From Tissierellia bacterium (GTDB taxonomy: Bacteria; Bacillota; Clostridia; Tissierellales; Sedimentibacteraceae), in NCBI GenBank assembly GCA_012519555.1, contig JAAYPY010000022.1:1-38460 (forward strand): a DNA stretch of 38,460 nt, written 5' to 3'. The number at the start of each line of letters is the position of its first letter. Position 1 is the first letter of the stretch. This document shows, piece by piece, positions 17,225-25,062 of the stretch. The translations under genes and the position numbers were made by a program. Under the pieces are notes generated by a model that was not told the DNA's origin, ran no database searches, and saw only the letters and a list, made by a program, of their open reading frames with translations.

Positions 17225-18502
17225 ATGATAGTATTTTTAGAAAAAGTAAGAGTTAAAACCATATTTTCAATAATTGACCCTGTAAAGGTCGAACCCTTGG
17301 AATTATGTTATTTGAAATCAGTTTTGAATAATATGAATATTGATAGCTATATTGTAGACCGGATGTTTGGTTTTAACCCTCCCAAAGATGTTACTCCGGA
17401 TATAATAGTGCTGACAGGTTATAATACGGCAGAAAATGAAATAATAATAAGATCTGAAACTTATAAGAAAAAATATCCCGAGGCGAAAATAATCGCAGGG
17501 GGAGTTCATGTACAGGAAAATGCAGAATATTTCAGAGTCAATACAATAGATTATATTTTCCATTCAGTCAGCTTAAACACATTTAAAATATTGATTGAAA
17601 AGATAAACAATAATGATAAAATTCCTTTAAACTATGGAGTTGATTCACGGAATAAAGACGGATGGCATCTAGGAGAAAAAGAAAGCATTTATGAATATGA
17701 GAATATTAAACCAGACAGGGACTTTTTTTATGCAGTAAAATCAAAATTAAAGTATCTTGATAAAAGAAATGTAGCTCTTATAAAATCCTCTGTGGGCTGT
17801 CCCTATAGGTGCTCATTTTGCTATTGCAAGCTTCTTAACAACAAGCGCTTCATAGCTGCGGATTATGAGAAAATGATTGAAGAAATGGAAACTATAGATG
17901 CGGACTATTATTGGGTGGTTGATGATGTATTGTTTTCTACAAGGGATGAAGCTTTAAAATTTATAGAAATCGCAGAAAAAAGAAAGTCCAACTTAAATAT
18001 TATAGGATATTTAAGAGCAGATTTCATATGCAGAGAAAAGGACTTGTTAAGGAAACTTAGAAATGCAGGAATTCGGGAGGTTATTACAGGCTTTGAAGCA
18101 ACCATAAATCAGGAGCTGAAAGATTACAATAAAACAACCGATGCAGCAGACTATCCCTTGGCAATATCCTTGTTGAAAGAAAATCATATTGAACTGACAG
18201 CTCTATTTATGGTAAAGCCTGGCTATGGACTTAAAGATTTTAATATTTTGAGAGAATTTATTAAAGCAAACAAAATAGATGTCTACACCATATCAATTAT
18301 GACTCCCATAAAGAAAACAAAGCTGTATGAAGAACTGGAAGAGCTTTTAATTGATAAAAGACCTGAAAGATATGATTTTTTGCACCTGGTATTAAAGCCC
18401 AAACTGCCCAAGCTCATATTTTATGCTTTGTTTTACGGACTTCACATAAGACTTTTAAGATCAAAAAGAATAAGGAAATTTCTACTTGATATGGACAGGT
18501 GA
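17225..18502 (+). CDS. Cobalamin-type radical SAM protein 1
   Basis: A 425-residue protein with an N-terminal B12-binding-like Rossmann domain (residues 1-130; TPDIIVLTGY and IIAGGVHV are typical strands) and a radical SAM domain with the 4Fe-4S motif C192-PYR-C196-SF-C199. It lacks the DxHxxG cobalamin ligand, as is common in class B radical SAM methylases. It continues with VVDDVLFS and EVITGFEA. It is closest to the protein at 19121 (both GCPYxCSFCxCK). AAGGA lies 8 bases before the ATG at 17225; an earlier frame start at 17204 has no ribosome-binding site. Likely a C-methylase or related radical enzyme; the substrate is unknown. Confidence 0.82.
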   Translation: MIVFLEKVRVKTIFSIIDPVKVEPLELCYLKSVLNNMNIDSYIVDRMFGFNPPKDVTPDIIVLTGYNTAENEIIIRSETYKKKYPEAKIIAGGVHVQENAEYFRVNTIDYIFHSVSLNTFKILIEKINNNDKIPLNYGVDSRNKDGWHLGEKESIYEYENIKPDRDFFYAVKSKLKYLDKRNVALIKSSVGCPYRCSFCYCKLLNNKRFIAADYEKMIEEMETIDADYYWVVDDVLFSTRDEALKFIEIAEKRKSNLNIIGYLRADFICREKDLLRKLRNAGIREVITGFEATINQELKDYNKTTDAADYPLAISLLKENHIELTALFMVKPGYGLKDFNILREFIKANKIDVYTISIMTPIKKTKLYEELEELLIDKRPERYDFLHLVLKPKLPKLIFYALFYGLHIRLLRSKRIRKFLLDMDR

Positions 18503-18506
18503 GCAT

Positions 18507-19124
18507 ATGTTTAATATATGGAATTTTTGGGCAGATAAATATGACAAGCTGTGGGTACAGAAATATTCTCTAAAGCCCACAAGACATTATATTATCAAAG
18601 TCCTTTCAAACTACAAAAATAAAGATGAATTAAAAGTATTAGATTTAGGTTGCGGTACGGGAGAATTAATAGGGGAATTAACAAAGGAATTTAAAAATAT
18701 CAAGATTACAGGTCTTGACTTCTCTGAAAAGATGATTCAAATTTCAAAGAAAAGGAATCCTTCAGTCAAACATTTGATAATGGATGTATCAGAGTTAAAT
18801 TTCTTGGATGAGGAATATGACATAATAATTTCCACCCATTCCATACCTTATTATAAAGAGCCGCAGCTAATTTTCAAACACTTGTATAAAATGCTTAAGT
18901 ATGATGGAAGAATATTTGCGGCCTTTGCCAGTGGGGACAGCATATATGACAAATTCATTTTAAGCTTTGTGAAGCTTACCACTGGCAGGGCAAACTATCC
19001 GTCGGATTATGAATTCAGGTTGTTAATATCTCCATTTTTCGATGTGGAGAACTTAGAAATAATAAGGAAGAAATGTTTTATGCCTCGAATCGCAGTATAC
19101 ACATTAAAAAAGGTGAAATCATGA
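18507..19124 (+). CDS. Class I SAM-dependent methyltransferase
   Basis: A 205-residue soluble methyltransferase. Motif I is VLDLGCGTGEL at residues 44-54, ITGLDFSEKMI follows as motif II, and DIIISTHSIPYY and MLKYDGRIFAAF are motifs IV and V. It is a small-molecule type (Methyltransf_11/25-like), without an RNA- or protein-binding extension. AGGTGA 5 bases before the ATG at 18507 fixes the start. It lies between two cobalamin radical SAM genes and overlaps the next by four bases. It probably performs an O-, N- or C-methylation on the same pathway product. Confidence 0.82.
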   Translation: MFNIWNFWADKYDKLWVQKYSLKPTRHYIIKVLSNYKNKDELKVLDLGCGTGELIGELTKEFKNIKITGLDFSEKMIQISKKRNPSVKHLIMDVSELNFLDEEYDIIISTHSIPYYKEPQLIFKHLYKMLKYDGRIFAAFASGDSIYDKFILSFVKLTTGRANYPSDYEFRLLISPFFDVENLEIIRKKCFMPRIAVYTLKKVKS

Positions 19125-20485
19125 AAATACTTTTGGTAAGGCCAAAACCCCATAAAGATACCATAGGCTTGCAGCATGTAATGATTTGCGAGCCCTTGGA
19201 ATTGGAATATTTGATATCTAATATTCCTGATGATATTAAAAGTGAAACTCAAGCAGAAATTCTAGATATGATACTTGAAAAAGACAGTTTTGAAGACATT
19301 GTAACTAAAAAGAAGCCTGAATTCATTGTATTTACAGGTTATATTACTCATGTGGGGATAATAAAGAAAATGGCAGAAGCTGCAAAGAATATGCTTCCAT
19401 CAGTTAAGACCGGGGTAGGGGGAGTTCATGCAGAGGTTGTCCCTGAGGACTTTAGCTCAGAATATATAGATTTTATTTATAATAGAAACGGAATTGACAA
19501 TTTCAATTTAACCTTAAGAGGCTTAATCAATAAAAAAAGCTTAGAGGAAATTAATAAAGAAATAAATACAGGAGATAAGAGAAGTACATTTGACTACAAG
19601 TACCCTGACAGAAAAGCAGTAAAGAAGTATAGAAAGAAATATTATTACATGTTTCACAACCCTTGTGCCTTGATAAAAACATCCTTCGGCTGTCCATATA
19701 ACTGCTCCTTTTGCTTTTGCAAAGAAATTACTGGGGGACGATATTATACCCGTGAAATAAAGGATATTATAAAAGAATTAGCCTCAATTGAAGAAGAGGA
19801 AGTCTATATAGTAGATGATGACTTCTTGTATGACAGAAATAGGCTTAAAAACTTCATTGCTGAACTCAAGGCAAATAAGATAAATAAGAAATTTTTAGTT
19901 TACGGGAGAGCTGATTTTATAGCACAGAACAAAGATATTATTAAGGAGTTAAAAACCGTCGGCTTGCAAGCTGTAATCGTTGGAATAGAATCCGTCAGGT
20001 CAGGGGATTTAGAGGATTACAAGAAGGGAACAACGGTGGAAATAAATGAAAAATGCATTCAAATACTTCAGGAGTTAGATATCGAGTTATATGCAACGTT
20101 GATTATTCCGCTGAATTTTAAGAAAGAAGACTTTAATCAGCTAGTAAGCTGGCTTAAGAAAGTGAATGTAAAATTTGTCAATCTCCAGCCCCTTACGCCC
20201 CTTCCGGGAACTGATATATTTGATGATTATAAAAGATTACTCTTAGAGGACAGACAGACATTTCAGGTGTGGGATATGGCACATGTTATTTTAAAACCGG
20301 AACATATGAGTATCAGAGCATTCTATGCGGAAATTCTAAAAGCATATTATAAGGTTGTTATGAGACCCAAGCATCTAATATATTTAATCAAGAAATACGG
20401 CTTGAAAGCAAATTTAAAAATGCTTGCAGGCTCAAGTCTGATTAGCTTTCAGTATTTACAAAAGATAGTAAGGAGTAATAGATGA
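19121..20485 (+). CDS. Cobalamin-type radical SAM protein 2, HpnR-like
   Basis: A 454-residue protein. The N-terminal B12-binding-like domain starts MKILLVRPKP; the radical SAM cluster is C191-PYN-C195-SF-C198. Downstream are YIVDDDFLYD, VIVGIES and a C-terminal part reading PLTPLPGTDIFDDY, then WDMAHVILKP and an IRAFYAEILKAYY stretch. That order resembles hopanoid C-3 methylase HpnR as I recall it. It uses ATG at 19121 with AAAGGTGA upstream and overlaps the methyltransferase by four bases. No hopanoid cyclase is visible in this window, so a hopanoid role is not implied. Confidence 0.82.
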   Translation: MKILLVRPKPHKDTIGLQHVMICEPLELEYLISNIPDDIKSETQAEILDMILEKDSFEDIVTKKKPEFIVFTGYITHVGIIKKMAEAAKNMLPSVKTGVGGVHAEVVPEDFSSEYIDFIYNRNGIDNFNLTLRGLINKKSLEEINKEINTGDKRSTFDYKYPDRKAVKKYRKKYYYMFHNPCALIKTSFGCPYNCSFCFCKEITGGRYYTREIKDIIKELASIEEEEVYIVDDDFLYDRNRLKNFIAELKANKINKKFLVYGRADFIAQNKDIIKELKTVGLQAVIVGIESVRSGDLEDYKKGTTVEINEKCIQILQELDIELYATLIIPLNFKKEDFNQLVSWLKKVNVKFVNLQPLTPLPGTDIFDDYKRLLLEDRQTFQVWDMAHVILKPEHMSIRAFYAEILKAYYKVVMRPKHLIYLIKKYGLKANLKMLAGSSLISFQYLQKIVRSNR

Positions 20486-21804
20486 AAAAAATTTTATTGA
20501 TACAACCAAGCCCCTATGACAAAAACCATAAGCCCATAAAGAAAAACAAATTGTATTTTGTTGGACTTGCCATGCCTTTATTGGCAGCAATGATGCCTGA
20601 AGACTGGGAAGCAGAAATTATTTTAGAAATAATCGAAGATATTCCTTTTGATACGGATGCTGAATTAGTAGGAATAAGCACCATGGGACATGGAGTTATT
20701 CGCTCGATTGATATTGCAAGGAATTTCCGTGAAAGGGGAAAGACTGTAATATTGGGTGGATACATGGCAAGCATTATGGCTGAGGAAGCTTTGAAGCACT
20801 GTGACAGTCTTGTTGTTGGGGATGCAGAATTGGTATGGCATGAGCTTTTAAAGGATTACCAAGAAGGAAGGCTTAAAAAAATATATGAAAAGAATTTGAA
20901 AAGCGGATTTTTTTCAACTCCTATACCTCGATTCGACCTTATAATAAATAAAAAAATAGGGAATTTTCTACCGGTTCAGGCAGGAAGGGGCTGCCCCAAC
21001 ACATGCAGTTTTTGCTCAGTTGCCTGCATGTATAAGGGTCATTATATAAAAAAGCCTCTAAAAGAAGTCGTTAGAGATATTAATCAGGTGAAAGAGTTAG
21101 GATTTAAAAAGTTTCTTCTCTTGGATGACAATATTTTTTCAGACAGAGAATATTTGGACAATCTCTTGATTGAAATAAAAAATTTAAATATGAAATGGAT
21201 GAGTCAGTGTGACATTCGTATAGGCAAGGATAATGAGCTCTTGAAAAAATTATCAGACAGCGGCTGTACCACCTTAAGCTTTGGTCTTGAAAGCATTTCA
21301 AAGGAAAGCTTGAAAGGCATGAATAAATCCTGGGCAAATCCTTCGGAGTATGGTGAACTTATACAAAACATCCACTCTCACGGTATAGATGTTTCAACGG
21401 AAATGGTTGTGGGAGGAGAGGGTGACACTTTACAATCCATAAGGGAAACTAAAAAGTTTATAGAAGATAACAAAATCACGGTACCAAGATTCTATATATT
21501 AACTCCTATTCCAGGAACTAAATTTTTTAAGGATATGACAGAGGAAGGGAGGATTATCAATGAAGATATTTATTCCTTTGATGGGACTGAGGCAGTGCAT
21601 CTGCCTAAGAACATGTCTCCCGATGAATTGACATCTGCTTATTGGAAATTGTATGAATCACTGTTTACCTATAAATCAATTTTAAAACGAAATATATTTA
21701 GAAAAGAATTTTTGAAAAAACCGAGAAAATATTTATTTTATTCTCTTGTAAATTTATTTTATAGATACCAGATAAAAAACAAAATTACTCCGAATATATT
21801 TTGA
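20482..21804 (+). CDS. Cobalamin-type radical SAM protein 3, HpnP/BchE-like
   Basis: A 440-residue protein. The B12-binding-like domain carries GISTMGHGV and VILGGYMAS. The radical SAM cluster is C171-PNT-C175-SF-C178 within GRGCPNTCSFC. The core continues with KFLLLDDNIFSD and TTLSFGLESIS. The C-terminal region (LTPIPGTKFFKDM, then HLPKNMSPDEL) resembles the DUF4070-type ends of HpnP and BchE proteins. It is clearly a different subfamily from its three neighbours. Its start overlaps the upstream radical SAM stop by four bases with AAGGAG before it. The next gene is 270 bases away across a hairpin element. Confidence 0.82.
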   Translation: MKKILLIQPSPYDKNHKPIKKNKLYFVGLAMPLLAAMMPEDWEAEIILEIIEDIPFDTDAELVGISTMGHGVIRSIDIARNFRERGKTVILGGYMASIMAEEALKHCDSLVVGDAELVWHELLKDYQEGRLKKIYEKNLKSGFFSTPIPRFDLIINKKIGNFLPVQAGRGCPNTCSFCSVACMYKGHYIKKPLKEVVRDINQVKELGFKKFLLLDDNIFSDREYLDNLLIEIKNLNMKWMSQCDIRIGKDNELLKKLSDSGCTTLSFGLESISKESLKGMNKSWANPSEYGELIQNIHSHGIDVSTEMVVGGEGDTLQSIRETKKFIEDNKITVPRFYILTPIPGTKFFKDMTEEGRIINEDIYSFDGTEAVHLPKNMSPDELTSAYWKLYESLFTYKSILKRNIFRKEFLKKPRKYLFYSLVNLFYRYQIKNKITPNIF

Positions 21805-21840
21805 TGCCCTAACCCTATTTTTGGGGATTTAACAGTTTGC

Positions 21841-22033
21841 GAAAAATAATAAAAATAACCGCTCTAGGTTTCGGACACGAATAATTCTAAAGCTCATTCC
21901 GACTAAAAATCCTACAGCTTGCAAACTCACTGCGTTCAAACAGTGCAAGCTGCTTAACGGATTTTTAGCCTCCATTCGCTAAGAATTATAGTCGTATCCT
22001 GCAAAAGTTCGCTTGTTATTTTTATTATTTTTC
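21841..22033. mobile_element. 193-bp imperfect inverted-repeat (MITE-like) element
   Basis: The ends are a perfect 19-base inverted repeat, GAAAAATAATAAAAATAAC at 21841-21859 and its complement at 22015-22033. Pairing continues inward through AATTCT/AGAATT, CTAAAAATCC (21903-21912)/GGATTTTTAG (21959-21968) and CAGCTTGCA (21915-21923)/TGCAAGCTG (21944-21952). The whole element folds into one long hairpin. It has no coding capacity. It separates the third and fourth radical SAM genes. No clear target-site duplication was seen. It could be a non-autonomous transposon or a structured RNA. Confidence 0.65.
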
Positions 22034-22073
22034 ACCGACACTTCGAATATAAGGGCAAAAGTGAGGACTAAAA

Positions 22074-23435
22074 ATGAGAATACTATTAGTTAGACCACCT
22101 CGAATTAAACAGGCAATAACATTAAGCGACTTTATGTTTTCGGAGCCCTTGGGCTTGGAAATGATTTATGGCGCTTTAAAGGAAGAGCATGAAGTTGAAA
22201 TTTTTGACATGATGATTGAAGCAGAAAGCTTAAGCGAAAAAATAAATGAATTTAGGCCCCAAATGGTTGGGATAACATCCCTCTGCATTGATGTTGTAAA
22301 GGTTTTAGAGCTGTGTAAGGAAACAAAGGAAATAAATTCATGTATAATAACGGCTGTTGGAGGGACTCAAGCCTATTTGAACCCGGAAGGATTTTATGAC
22401 TATAATGTGGACTATATTTTTGAATATACTACAAAAGACAACTTAAATAGTTTCTTCGCTTCAATTAATAAAGAAGATATTATACCGCCAAAAGACGGAA
22501 TAAGGTCAAGGTCATGGTCTTATAAATCTACAGGGCAGAAAGGAAGAAATGAATATATGCTGCCTGATAGAAAGTCTACTGAAAAATACCGACAGGAATA
22601 CTCATATTTTGGTTACAAACCTGCTGCAATAATGGAATTTGGCACAGGATGCGAAAAGGTATGCGACTTTTGTCTCCGGTGGAGAATTGAAGGTGCAAAA
22701 GAAAAACTGATAGATATTGATTTAACCAAAAATGATTTAAGAAACATTAAAGAGCCCACTATAATGTTTATTGATAATGATTTTTTGTGCAGTGAAGAAA
22801 AACTCATCAATTTTATTAATATTGTCAGAGAACTTAATTTAAAAAAGAACTATATTATGTACGGCTCCACAAAGGGGGTAATACTGTACGAAAAGTATTT
22901 AAAGCTATTATCTGATATAGGGCTGAAAGCTCTGCTTGTAGGATATGAAACATTCAGCAATGATGAATTGTCAAAGTATCATAAAAGCTCATCGACAGAC
23001 GATAATATAAAGGCTGCCGAAATACTGAGAAAATACAAGATTGATGTCTGGGCATCCTTTATGGCTCATCCGGACTGGGATAAAAAAGACTTTGATTCTC
23101 TAAGAAAATATATACAAAAACTTAAACCTCAAATTACCACCATAAGCCCCTTAACTCCATTTCCTAATCTGCCTATGTTTAAAGTTTTTGAAGACAGACT
23201 TTTATACGGCAGGGAGGATTACGAAAGATGGAGCTTTGGTCAGGTGATGATAAAACCTTCAAAAATAAGTTTGAAGGACTATTATTATGAATTATTAAAA
23301 ACAAATCTATATGTGAATATTTTTTTCAATAAGAATACGGAAATGATTAAAAAGTACGGAATAAAAAATATATATAGAATATTAAAAGGCTCTTTGAGAG
23401 CAGTAAAAAAATATACGACCTTAATGAATGAATAA
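22074..23435 (+). CDS. Cobalamin-type radical SAM protein 4, HpnR-like
   Basis: A 453-residue protein starting MRILLVRPPR, with a B12-binding-like domain up to about residue 130. The radical SAM cluster is C193-EKV-C197-DF-C200; the context GTGCEKVCDFCLRW differs from the GCPYxCSFC of its paralogues. TIMFIDNDFLCS, ALLVGYETFS, AHPDWDKKDF and SPLTPFPNLPMF follow in the HpnR-like order. GAGGA lies 7 bases before the ATG. It is the last gene of the block and ends at a bidirectional terminator. Expression depends on readthrough of the hairpin element or on an unseen promoter. Confidence 0.8.
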   Translation: MRILLVRPPRIKQAITLSDFMFSEPLGLEMIYGALKEEHEVEIFDMMIEAESLSEKINEFRPQMVGITSLCIDVVKVLELCKETKEINSCIITAVGGTQAYLNPEGFYDYNVDYIFEYTTKDNLNSFFASINKEDIIPPKDGIRSRSWSYKSTGQKGRNEYMLPDRKSTEKYRQEYSYFGYKPAAIMEFGTGCEKVCDFCLRWRIEGAKEKLIDIDLTKNDLRNIKEPTIMFIDNDFLCSEEKLINFINIVRELNLKKNYIMYGSTKGVILYEKYLKLLSDIGLKALLVGYETFSNDELSKYHKSSSTDDNIKAAEILRKYKIDVWASFMAHPDWDKKDFDSLRKYIQKLKPQITTISPLTPFPNLPMFKVFEDRLLYGREDYERWSFGQVMIKPSKISLKDYYYELLKTNLYVNIFFNKNTEMIKKYGIKNIYRILKGSLRAVKKYTTLMNE

Positions 23436-23459
23436 AAAAACCACGAATTCGTGGTTTTT
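23436..23459. terminator. Bidirectional terminator between the radical SAM block and rsgA
   Basis: A perfect 24-base palindrome: AAAAACCACGAA followed by its exact complement, with T-runs on both strands. It overlaps the rsgA stop codon. Confidence 0.85.
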
Positions 23460-24525
23460 AATAATTGTACTTGTTTTTGTCTTTAATGTATTTTCGGGCT
23501 TTTTTCATGCCGCCGGTATCTTTAAACATTCTCTTGATTTTTTGCGTTTCAATCTGCTTAAAATTTAAACCTTCATATTTTGCTTCGTTTTTAAGCTTAA
23601 AGTAACTTTCAAGTCTTTCTTGGGATAAGCTGCCTGTTTCTATTGCTTTTTTAACTGCACATCCCGGCTCCTTAGTGTGACTGCAGTCGCTGAATTTACA
23701 CAATTTGGACAGCTCCTCAATATCTGCAAAGGACTTTGAAAAGTCAGCACTTTCAATTCCTAACTCTCTCATGCCGGGAGTATCGATTACTATACCCCCT
23801 TCCGGCAAAAGAATCAATTCTCTTTTGCTTGTTGTGTGTCTGCCTCTGTCATCCTTTCTTATTTCTTTCGTTTCAAAAATATCCTCACCCATAAGCTTGT
23901 TGATGAGGGTGGTTTTGCCGACTCCGGAGGAGCCGATGAAAGCTACTGTCTTTGCGGGTTTAATATATTTTTTTATACCTTGGTAATCGTCGGCAATGCT
24001 TGATGTAATCAATATATCAAGTCCTAAAGAAATGTCGCTCAGCTCATCTAAAATAGAGTCAATGTTGCTGCAAAGATCTGATTTTGTGAGAATTAGAACA
24101 GGAAGAGCTCCGCTGTCCCACCCGATGGATATATAACGCTCCAATCTTCTTAAATTAAAGTCCTTATTAAGGGACATGCATATGAATACCGTATCTACAT
24201 TAGCAGCAACAACCTGGTCCTTATTTGAAGTACCTGCAGCCCTTCTAATAAATGCGCTCTTACGGCTTAAAACATGATGAATTACAGCATTGCCGTCATT
24301 TTCATCCAACATGACAAAATCACCAACTGCAGGATAATCCGATATATTCACCGAATTGTATCTTAATTTTCCTGAAATTTGTGCTTTAAATTCACCCTTT
24401 TCAGTTATTAGTTTGTATAAGCCTTTATCTTGTGAAATAATTCTTCCGATACTTAAATCATACATTTTTGACTCAGCAATAAACCTGTCACTGAGTCCAT
24501 AGTCTCTCATATCAGTTTTACTCAA
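23458..24525 (-). CDS. rsgA: Small ribosomal subunit biogenesis GTPase RsgA
   Basis: A circularly permuted GTPase for late 30S maturation. An OB fold occupies residues ~20-95 (GKLRYN, GDFVML). G4 is LTKSDL, G1 GSSGVGKTTL, the switch region TTSKRE, and G3 DTPGMRE. The C-terminal zinc site is CKFSDCSHTKEPGC. The preferred start is the TTG at 24525 (protein MSKTDMRDYG, 355 residues), because AGGAGG at 24536-24531 stands 5 bases upstream. A GTG at 24609 in the same frame has its only Shine-Dalgarno one base away. The leader contains a hairpin and a possible small ORF, described separately. Confidence 0.92.
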   Translation of the reverse strand: MSKTDMRDYGLSDRFIAESKMYDLSIGRIISQDKGLYKLITEKGEFKAQISGKLRYNSVNISDYPAVGDFVMLDENDGNAVIHHVLSRKSAFIRRAAGTSNKDQVVAANVDTVFICMSLNKDFNLRRLERYISIGWDSGALPVLILTKSDLCSNIDSILDELSDISLGLDILITSSIADDYQGIKKYIKPAKTVAFIGSSGVGKTTLINKLMGEDIFETKEIRKDDRGRHTTSKRELILLPEGGIVIDTPGMRELGIESADFSKSFADIEELSKLCKFSDCSHTKEPGCAVKKAIETGSLSQERLESYFKLKNEAKYEGLNFKQIETQKIKRMFKDTGGMKKARKYIKDKNKYNY

Positions 24526-24545
24526 TCTATCCTCCTGAATATTAA

Positions 24546-24599
24546 TTATCGGAGGTTTACCTCCGATGGTGCAAATAAGTTTCCAAAAATATAGCTCAT
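24546..24599 (-). CDS. Candidate 17-codon leader ORF upstream of rsgA
   Basis: An ATG at 24599 opens a 17-codon frame (MSYIFGNLFAPSEVNLR) ending in TAA at 24546, 10 bases before the rsgA AGGAGG. AAGGGAG (24615-24609) lies 9 bases before this ATG. The frame runs through the leader hairpin. It is not recognisable as any known peptide and could be accidental. Its Shine-Dalgarno and its position between promoter region and rsgA are the only support. Confidence 0.35.
   Translation of the reverse strand: MSYIFGNLFAPSEVNLR
24548..24567 (-). promoter_or_regulatory. Leader hairpin with anti-Shine-Dalgarno arm before rsgA
   Basis: On the minus strand ATCGGAGG, loop TAAA and CCTCCGAT form a perfect 8-bp stem 11 bases upstream of the rsgA AGGAGG. 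The CCTCC arm can pair either with the GGAGG of its own stem or with the rsgA ribosome-binding site. This allows two exclusive structures and translational control. No known riboswitch class is recognised. Confidence 0.5.
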
Positions 24600-24767
24600 A
24601 AGACAACACTCCCTTCGGATTAATATTAGCAAATAAATAGATTTTGCTATAATGATTTTATTATAAGTATTAAAAATAATCAATTTAAATTTTGGGAATT
24701 TAATTTCATAGATTTAGATAAATGTGCAATAATAATCAAGAGAAATTAATTAAAGAAAGGGAGTATT

Positions 24768-24941
24768 ATGGATAAAAAGTTTGAAGAAATTAAAGAAAAA
24801 TTTATAAATGCAAGTTTAGATGAAAAAATAAAAATATATTCTACAACACAAGGATTGACTGTAGAACAGTTTAAAGAGCTGTTGGCATATTTCCCTATAA
24901 AGCATTTAGATAAGCTTGAAGAAGCGGTAAACAGTCTTTGA
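24768..24941 (+). CDS. Small uncharacterised protein (57 aa)
   Basis: An ORF of 57 codons starting MDKKFEEIKEKF and ending EEAVNSL. AAAGAAAGGGAG lies 4 bases before the ATG. It is acidic/basic and mostly helical by composition, with no signal peptide, membrane segment or cysteine motif. LTVEQFKELLAYFP looks like a folded helix pair rather than random sequence. It stands alone between divergent rsgA and a repeat block. No family was recognised. Confidence 0.6.
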   Translation: MDKKFEEIKEKFINASLDEKIKIYSTTQGLTVEQFKELLAYFPIKHLDKLEEAVNSL

Positions 24942-24948
24942 GGTATGA

Positions 24949-25011
24949 GACGCACCAAACAAGGTATGGGGACACACCAAACAAGGAATGTCCCTATACT
25001 TGAATGTCCCC
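24949..25011. repeat. Short direct and inverted repeat block
   Basis: Two copies of GACRCACCAAACAAGG start at 24949 and 24971 (22-base period), differing at one base. GGGACA at 24969-24974 can pair with TGTCCC at 24989-24994 or with the second TGTCCC near 25005-25010, so alternative hairpins exist. It lies directly after the stop of the 57-aa ORF and before the membrane protein gene. It resembles intergenic REP-type debris. Confidence 0.5.
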
Positions 25012-25062
25012 TAATATGTATATAATGCCTCAATTTGGAAATAATTTCATTGAGGTGATTTT

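Noticed and set aside
21841-22033. CRISPR array or riboswitch
   Set aside because: There is no repeat-spacer periodicity and no recognised aptamer; a single long inverted repeat explains it.
15200-23435. RiPP gene cluster with a precursor peptide
   Set aside because: No short ORF with a leader/core pattern was found between the overlapping genes, and no peptidase or RRE-type domain is evident.
24523-24609. Longer RsgA starting at GTG 24609
   Set aside because: Its Shine-Dalgarno is one base from the GTG, while AGGAGG is ideally spaced for TTG 24525, where family similarity also begins.
24746-25033. 95-codon open frame on the minus strand
   Set aside because: It lies opposite the 57-aa plus-strand ORF and the repeat block, has no ribosome-binding site, and its composition looks like an antisense shadow.
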